The translations under genes were made by a program, and so were the position numbers. A stretch of 64,000 nt of DNA. It comes from Steromphala cineraria. Lineage: Eukaryota > Mollusca > Gastropoda > Trochida > Trochidae. Location: assembly GCA_916613615.1 (NCBI GenBank), contig OU744721.1, positions 70,065,060 through 70,129,059 of the forward strand, given 5' to 3'. This document shows positions 59,418 to 64,000 of this stretch, one piece after another. The number at the start of each line of letters is the position of its first letter. The first letter of the stretch is position 1. Under the pieces are notes generated by a model. The model saw only the letters and a program-made list of their open reading frames with translations. It made no database searches and had not been told where the DNA came from.

Positions 59418-59609
59418 GACCACGGTCAAACGCGATCAGAATGCAATCCGATCGCGGTGAACCGCGGTCCGACTGCATTCTGATCGCGGTCAACTGCAAT
59501 CAGATTGCAGTTTGATCGCGGTCAACCGCGGTCCGACTGCAATCTGATCGCGGTGAACCGCGGTCCGACTGCAGTTTGATCGCGGTCAACTGCAATCAGA
59601 TTGCAGTCC
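59418..59609. repeat. 32-bp tandem array, six units
   Basis: Exactly six 32-bp units beginning GATCGCGGT (first unit GACCACGGT). Two unit types alternate irregularly: one with AACCGCGGTCCGACTGCA, one with AACTGCAATCAGATTGCA. The units are GC-rich against an AT-rich background and strongly self-complementary. Related sequence is at 50.6 kb. Confidence 0.92.
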
Positions 59610-59619
59610 TATGCTTTGT

Positions 59620-60160
59620 ACATGTACCTATCTTGGCATCTTTTAGAAGGTAAGATCCTCTGATCTTCACAATTTGACATGTCTTTGAATGTTTGAACAT
59701 GGGCAAGACAACACAAAATAATAACTTTGTCCAACAACTATATGCTAGTATGTTGCATCCTTTGGCATAAAGAGAGTGGGTTTTTGTTGAAGCCAATGAT
59801 ATTGTTTATAGAGGTCAAATTCAGTATCGTGACGCTAACAAACACTATACGATTGAAAATCTATTAGGACTCCCTTATCGTACATTATTTCTTTCCTGTA
59901 AGGATGTTTAACCATGATAAATCATGAAAATGTGAGGGTGTGCAAGTTCCATTTAACCAGAGTACAGGACTGTTGCGGTTGTACCCTTATTACAATTTAC
60001 CAAGTTGCTTGATACATATTAGATCATTGCCACAGCATCAAATGGTCAGTTAATTGTTTCCTACACATGTGATCAAAACTCATGTAATGAGCTTATTTGC
60101 AGCCTCATATTTTAGTTATCTAATAAAACGCTTCTCTTTGATTGTCTGCCTATTCAGTGT
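59620..60160. other. Gene-free stretch
   Basis: Nothing recognised. Confidence 0.4.
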
Positions 60161-60169
60161 GACTTACAT

Positions 60170-60390
60170 AACTATCCCAGACGTTCCCCATTGGTAAATG
60201 TAATCAACGACAAAGAAGGAAAGATGTGAATAGTTAACTTAATATATTTCAGTTCCGGTTAACCGAGTTAAAGAAATAGGTATGTTAACAAAGCCTCGTT
60301 ACTTAAACACAAATATCTACTAAATCTCCAAACCCCTACTTGGAGTAAATGAGATGTCAGAATCCATTGAACCGGACAATGTGGCTCGAG
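60170..60390. repeat. Dispersed repeat D, copy 3
   Basis: Shares ATCTACTAAATCTCC, CCCCTACT and AAATGAGATGT with copy 1 at 43.1 kb in the same orientation. Confidence 0.6.
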
Positions 60391-60561
60391 TGGCGCACGC
60401 AAATTCGCCAACGTCATTTTGAAACCTTTTCATAAGCTGACAGGGCGATATACTGATGGAAATAAATAAAGGAACGCATGTATTGATGGTGAAATTTCTT
60501 TTATTGTCATGGGTTTTTGATCAAGTATATTTCATTAAGTATGTACACCACAGGTGAAATT

Positions 60562-60951
60562 TCAGTATCTGGTGTGTTCTCCCTGTTTCCTGATCACTTC
60601 TTCACACCGTCGTGGAACACTTTGGATCAACTTCCGAATGACAGCCTGAGGAACTGCGCGCCATTCTTCTTGGAGAGCCTGGAACATGGCATCGAGTGTC
60701 TGGGGTAGAACATTACGATTCCTCATCCGACGTCCAAGAACGCCCCAGAGGTGTTCAATGGGATTAATGTCTGGGCTCTTGGATGGCCATGGCAACACTC
60801 TGACGTTGTTATGCGTGAGAAAATCCCTGCAGACGTGAGCCGTGTGGGGTCGTGCATAGTCATGTTCAAACTCAAAATTTACACCCACTCTACGGCGGAA
60901 AGGAAGAACAACAGGTTGCAACACTTCGTCTTGGTAATAGACACCAGTCAC
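60562..60951 (-). pseudogene. Tc1 transposase C-terminus (part of DDE domain)
   Basis: 129 residues with EHDYARPHTAH, holding the second catalytic aspartate, and PWPSKSPDINPIEHLWG, holding the catalytic glutamate; their spacing fits DD34E. The first catalytic aspartate (the VVFTDE-type block) lies in the deleted middle. Together with the HTH part only about 195 of the usual 340 residues remain, so the enzyme is dead. The C-terminus ends at a normal stop. Confidence 0.88.
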
Positions 60952-61151
60952 CCTTCCAGTGTTGTCTTACGTTTTGGACAACGACCTGGTCTAATCTTTA
61001 CATTCCCTGTCTGACGGTACCGGTTCCACAGTCGCGAAATCACACTTTTAGACTTGTTCAATTGTCTTGCTGTCTGGCATATTGATTGACCACTGGTTAT
61101 ACACCCGATAGCCTGCCATTTGTCATTATCAGAAAGGTATGCTCTTGGCAT
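60948..61151 (-). pseudogene. Tc1 transposase N-terminus (DNA-binding HTH)
   Basis: 67 residues starting MPRAYLSDNDKWQAIG with the first helix-turn-helix (SICQTARQLNKSKSVISRLW) and the AT-hook-like GRCPKRK motif typical of Tc1 transposases, which bind their terminal repeats. The frame stops at TTLEG just where the catalytic domain should begin. Confidence 0.85.
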
Positions 61152-61211
61152 GATTCTGAAGGTAAAGGTACACTGAAATTCGTTGACTCCTTGAAGGTTA
61201 AATGGACGTTG

Positions 61212-61987
61212 CCCAATCTAAATAAATTTAGATCAACAGGTTATTTATTTGGTCATACATGTTGATCTAAGATTGGCCTGTAAGGCGGGTCATCCCGGTG
61301 ACCTCTGAAATCAGCCGCTCGGCCAATCAGAAAAGATGCCCTAGCTCGCCGGAAGTTAAAACAACTCAGCAGCACATCTTTTGAAATGGATGATGTTCGG
61401 AGCTCTGTCATTTGGAGCGGAGTAGAGCGATAAATTATGCGATTGCTTGGATGTATTAATAGATTATATTTTTTCTTTTTAAATGATTTAGCGTATTTGC
61501 TAGTTGTCAATGACAAATGATGATTGCACATCGCACAGATACTAACGTGGCAAATAATAATCATAAAGTTAGAGCATGATAAATGTCAATATTTACGAAA
61601 CTCCTCATGCAAGGGGAGGTAACTCCTTTTGATCAAACTCGTTTGTACTAATTTCTTTCATTTCCATCCAAATAATTAAAAAATATTGGTTTTTTTGTCA
61701 ATCATAAAACTAAATATATTTCATACAACTAAAATAAAATCAACCTACCGATATTTTTCTTATCAGTATCAAAAACAAGATTTATTTTTCTCAAGGCACA
61801 CTATTATTGAGAACAGCCATAAGCTATTATATGTTTCTGAACTGTTTGTGACGTCGAATTTGATTGATCAAATCGCAAATTCCTTATTTGCACACGAAAG
61901 GTCACCGGGACGACCTCTCACACTGGTCAATCTTAGATCAACAGTATGACAAAATAAAAAATCTGTTGATCTAAATTTATTTAGATT
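61212..61987. mobile_element. Long-inverted-repeat element nested in the Tc1 leader
   Basis: Terminal inverted repeats of about 100 bp: the left begins CCAATCTAAATAAATTTAGA and runs to GGTGACCTCTGAAA near 61310; the right is its complement from about 61890 to the edge. The target GGACGTTG is present on both sides (61204-61211 and 61988-61995). No transposase frame inside. Long repeats with an 8-9 bp duplication suggest a MULE-like MITE, but this is uncertain. Confidence 0.75.
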
Positions 61988-62674
61988 GGACGTTGTCATG
62001 CATGAAATTCATGGAAATCAATTTTCACGTGCACTGTACCTTTTTCAGTGAAAGTAAACTTCAACATTTAACAGTTTATAATGGCCCCACGCAGCCTCGA
62101 ACAAACGGAACATGCCAGACATAAGTTAATAGTAATTAAGCGTTCCCTTATTCGTTTCCATCTGTATATATTCGATTTGATAGTGTTTATTAGGTATTGT
62201 AACTAATAGGTAGATTAATTGGATGCATAATTTCGAATATTAAACGTATTTGAGATGTTTTCTTGATTTTTCCATAAAATCAAGCATTTAAGAAATCTTA
62301 TGCATAAATGGATATATTTGCAAATCCAGTGATGAGATATGAACTTCAATCAGCATATTAGATATCACATGTCATTGTCACTTTTAAATAAAAAGTTTAA
62401 AATGTAGTTTAATATTAAAGGAAGTATACCAACCTCATCATTGTAAAACAAATTTGCAAGAATGTATCTTGAAAGACTGATGTTAACATATTTAACCAGT
62501 TTGTATTCAGTGTTCCTGCATCTCTTACAGTTTATAAAAGTCCAAGTTAGACAGAAGGTATTATTGCAGACTGTTAACGTCGATGGTCAGCTCGCTAAAA
62601 ACATATCTGGCAATAATAGCTATATTTACTTACACCTACATCTTGACTATGAAACATTGTGTTCACCTTATGAC

Positions 62675-63690
62675 AATCTCAAAACAAGGGCAAGTTACCA
62701 TTTAACACAAAGGTGCAATATGATATTTTAGTTGAGAGCACCATAGCTGATGAACGGACTTTGTGTGCTTCCTTCGAACAATTCAACTCAAAACATTTCC
62801 ATGTCAATATGTCAATAAGACCCAACTTCAGTTGATTACATTTTCTATTAATAATGAAGTAATGAACAGTTATAATGAACAACTCAATATTAAATAACGT
62901 TTGGAAATTTAAGAAGTGCTATGATTGATGAATTGTGTAATGGTGGGTAGATATTTTTGTAATACCATGCGATCATAGGTATTTTTATTCATTAGTTGAA
63001 GATTTTGAATTGAAAGAGAATTACATAATGAATTTCATAATCACAATGGAGAATGCTGAGCATTAGTTTAAAAAAAACAGAAATCATTGATACTTTTAAA
63101 ACTGACATTGGTAAAATATGAAGTGTTTCATCCAAGGCAAACACCACAAAAAGATCATACAAATGAACAGATAATTTGTTTTCATGACTTACTAAAAATG
63201 GTTTCAAATGTGAATACTTCATTAGCTCTTGGATTCTTAAAGAATTACATTATAATGTCTTTCCATCAGAATACTTGAAAGAGAGGCAGTCATTCCTTCT
63301 GAAACAACGGGTAATTTCGGCACGTGTTCGCAACATTTATGTGACAAGTCAATTTGTTTCTGTAGACTCAAACTGTAACTAATCTCATACATATAAATAG
63401 TGTGCTACTTCCTGTCAGTGATGTTCTATCAACTTGGCTAGGGGCATCGTCTCGAAGTCATCGGAATACTTCTTTTGAGACTGCAACTCTACTTTTGAAA
63501 CGAAACACAATCTACATTTTGCTTATGTAGTTTTTTCAAGGTATTTCCATTAAACAATAGGACTGTGACTTTTATAGTTATTAAGCATGTATACAAGGCT
63601 AGATGTTCTGCCATATTTCTCTTTAGAACCTGTTCACAAGGTCATGCACGCCTAGAACTGGAGATGAAATGCATTGAATATAGAAAAGCC
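62675..63690. repeat. Dispersed long repeat B, copy 2 (uninterrupted)
   Basis: Colinear with 33.91-34.99 plus 36.14-36.25 kb. It carries the intact Ginger target GCATGTATACAAG near 63584-63596 and lacks about 110 bases present in copy 1 near 34220-34320. Confidence 0.85.
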
Positions 63691-64000
63691 TATTGTTGCT
63701 ATCCTGTTCACGAAGGGCTCAAATCCATTAACTGTCGGAAGCTAATTGCAAGAATCTAACCTTACCTAGAGGACGTGCAGAACATATTTTCTTTCTTAAC
63801 TATTACCAGGGTAGTCACGATAGCAATATATAGCGATGCAGATTGGACAACTTATTACGTAAAAAGTCAATTTATGTAAATTTGGCAAAAGCGGATTTGC
63901 GTTTTTCTTTCTTGTCAATGTGATAAATGAATGTAGCCGATTGTATATTATGTTTGACTCTATAGCCAAACAGCTTTTCAAACGAATACTCAAGTACACC
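63691..64000. other. Gene-free end of the window
   Basis: Only noise frames. Confidence 0.4.

Larger units (their letters stand above)
60430..62040 (-). mobile_element. Tc1-like transposon, internally deleted, with a nested insertion
   Basis: A minus-strand Tc1/mariner element whose transposase keeps both ends but not the middle. Upstream of the start codon (61151) its leader is interrupted by a 776-bp long-inverted-repeat element. Exact terminal repeats were not resolved, so outer boundaries are approximate. Confidence 0.75.

Noticed and set aside
59418..59609. CRISPR array
   Set aside because: Units are directly adjacent 32-bp repeats without unique spacers, and the DNA is animal.
60751..61085. 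Plus-strand frames of 77-87 codons
   Set aside because: Shadows of the minus-strand Tc1 transposase.

Overview
The window looks like AT-rich, intron-era nuclear DNA from an invertebrate animal. The repeat cargo is typical of molluscs: a Mag-like Ty3/Gypsy element, CR1-like and APE-type LINEs, a Ginger/KRBA2-like DNA transposon, Tc1, piggyBac-like and TTAA-flanked MITEs. The host gene types (ankyrin repeats, TatD-like hydrolase) also fit. A bivalve is the most likely source, but this is inferred from repeat and gene flavour, not from a species-specific marker. There is no sign of operons or prokaryotic genes, and nearly all short open frames are noise in AT-rich DNA.

Layout. 1-2.24 kb (minus) is the 5' part of a Ty3/Gypsy (Mag-type) retrotransposon: LTR, tRNA-Ser primer-binding site, gag with two CCHC knuckles, protease and the start of reverse transcriptase; the rest lies off the left edge. 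3.28-4.65 kb (minus) holds the only good host gene. It has a signal-peptide/cysteine exon and an ankyrin-repeat exon whose splice sites and reading phase match exactly, predicting a 332-residue secreted ankyrin protein. 5.3-23 kb is mostly non-coding: a TTAA-flanked MITE, a decayed CR1-like reverse transcriptase (8.85-9.42 kb), a hAT-like MITE, small hairpins and diverged duplicated blocks.

23.1-30.1 kb is a nest of mobile DNA. A palindrome plus TGACGTCA-rich repeat is split by a 2.9 kb TTAA-flanked piggyBac-like element and is followed by a nearly intact LINE (endonuclease, reverse transcriptase, zinc knuckle, poly(A)) with one frameshift. 34.99-36.14 kb is a Ginger-type transposon with TGT...ACA ends and a TATA duplication. 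Its integrase core is deleted, and the matching empty site is visible in a second copy of the host repeat at 63.58 kb. 40.77-41.9 kb (minus) is a broken TatD-family gene. 45.4 and 56.8 kb carry two more large palindromes. 50 kb has the 3' end of a LINE ending in a TGTC repeat, 59.4 kb a 32-bp GATC-rich tandem array, and 60.5-62.0 kb an internally deleted Tc1 element with a long-inverted-repeat element inserted in it.

The most interesting signals are the predicted secreted ankyrin protein with a growing C-terminal minisatellite, three large palindromes sharing an apex, a strong excess of the octamer TGACGTCA (at least 16 copies), and the Ginger derivative that fuses the integrase zinc-binding domain to the cysteine-rich tail.
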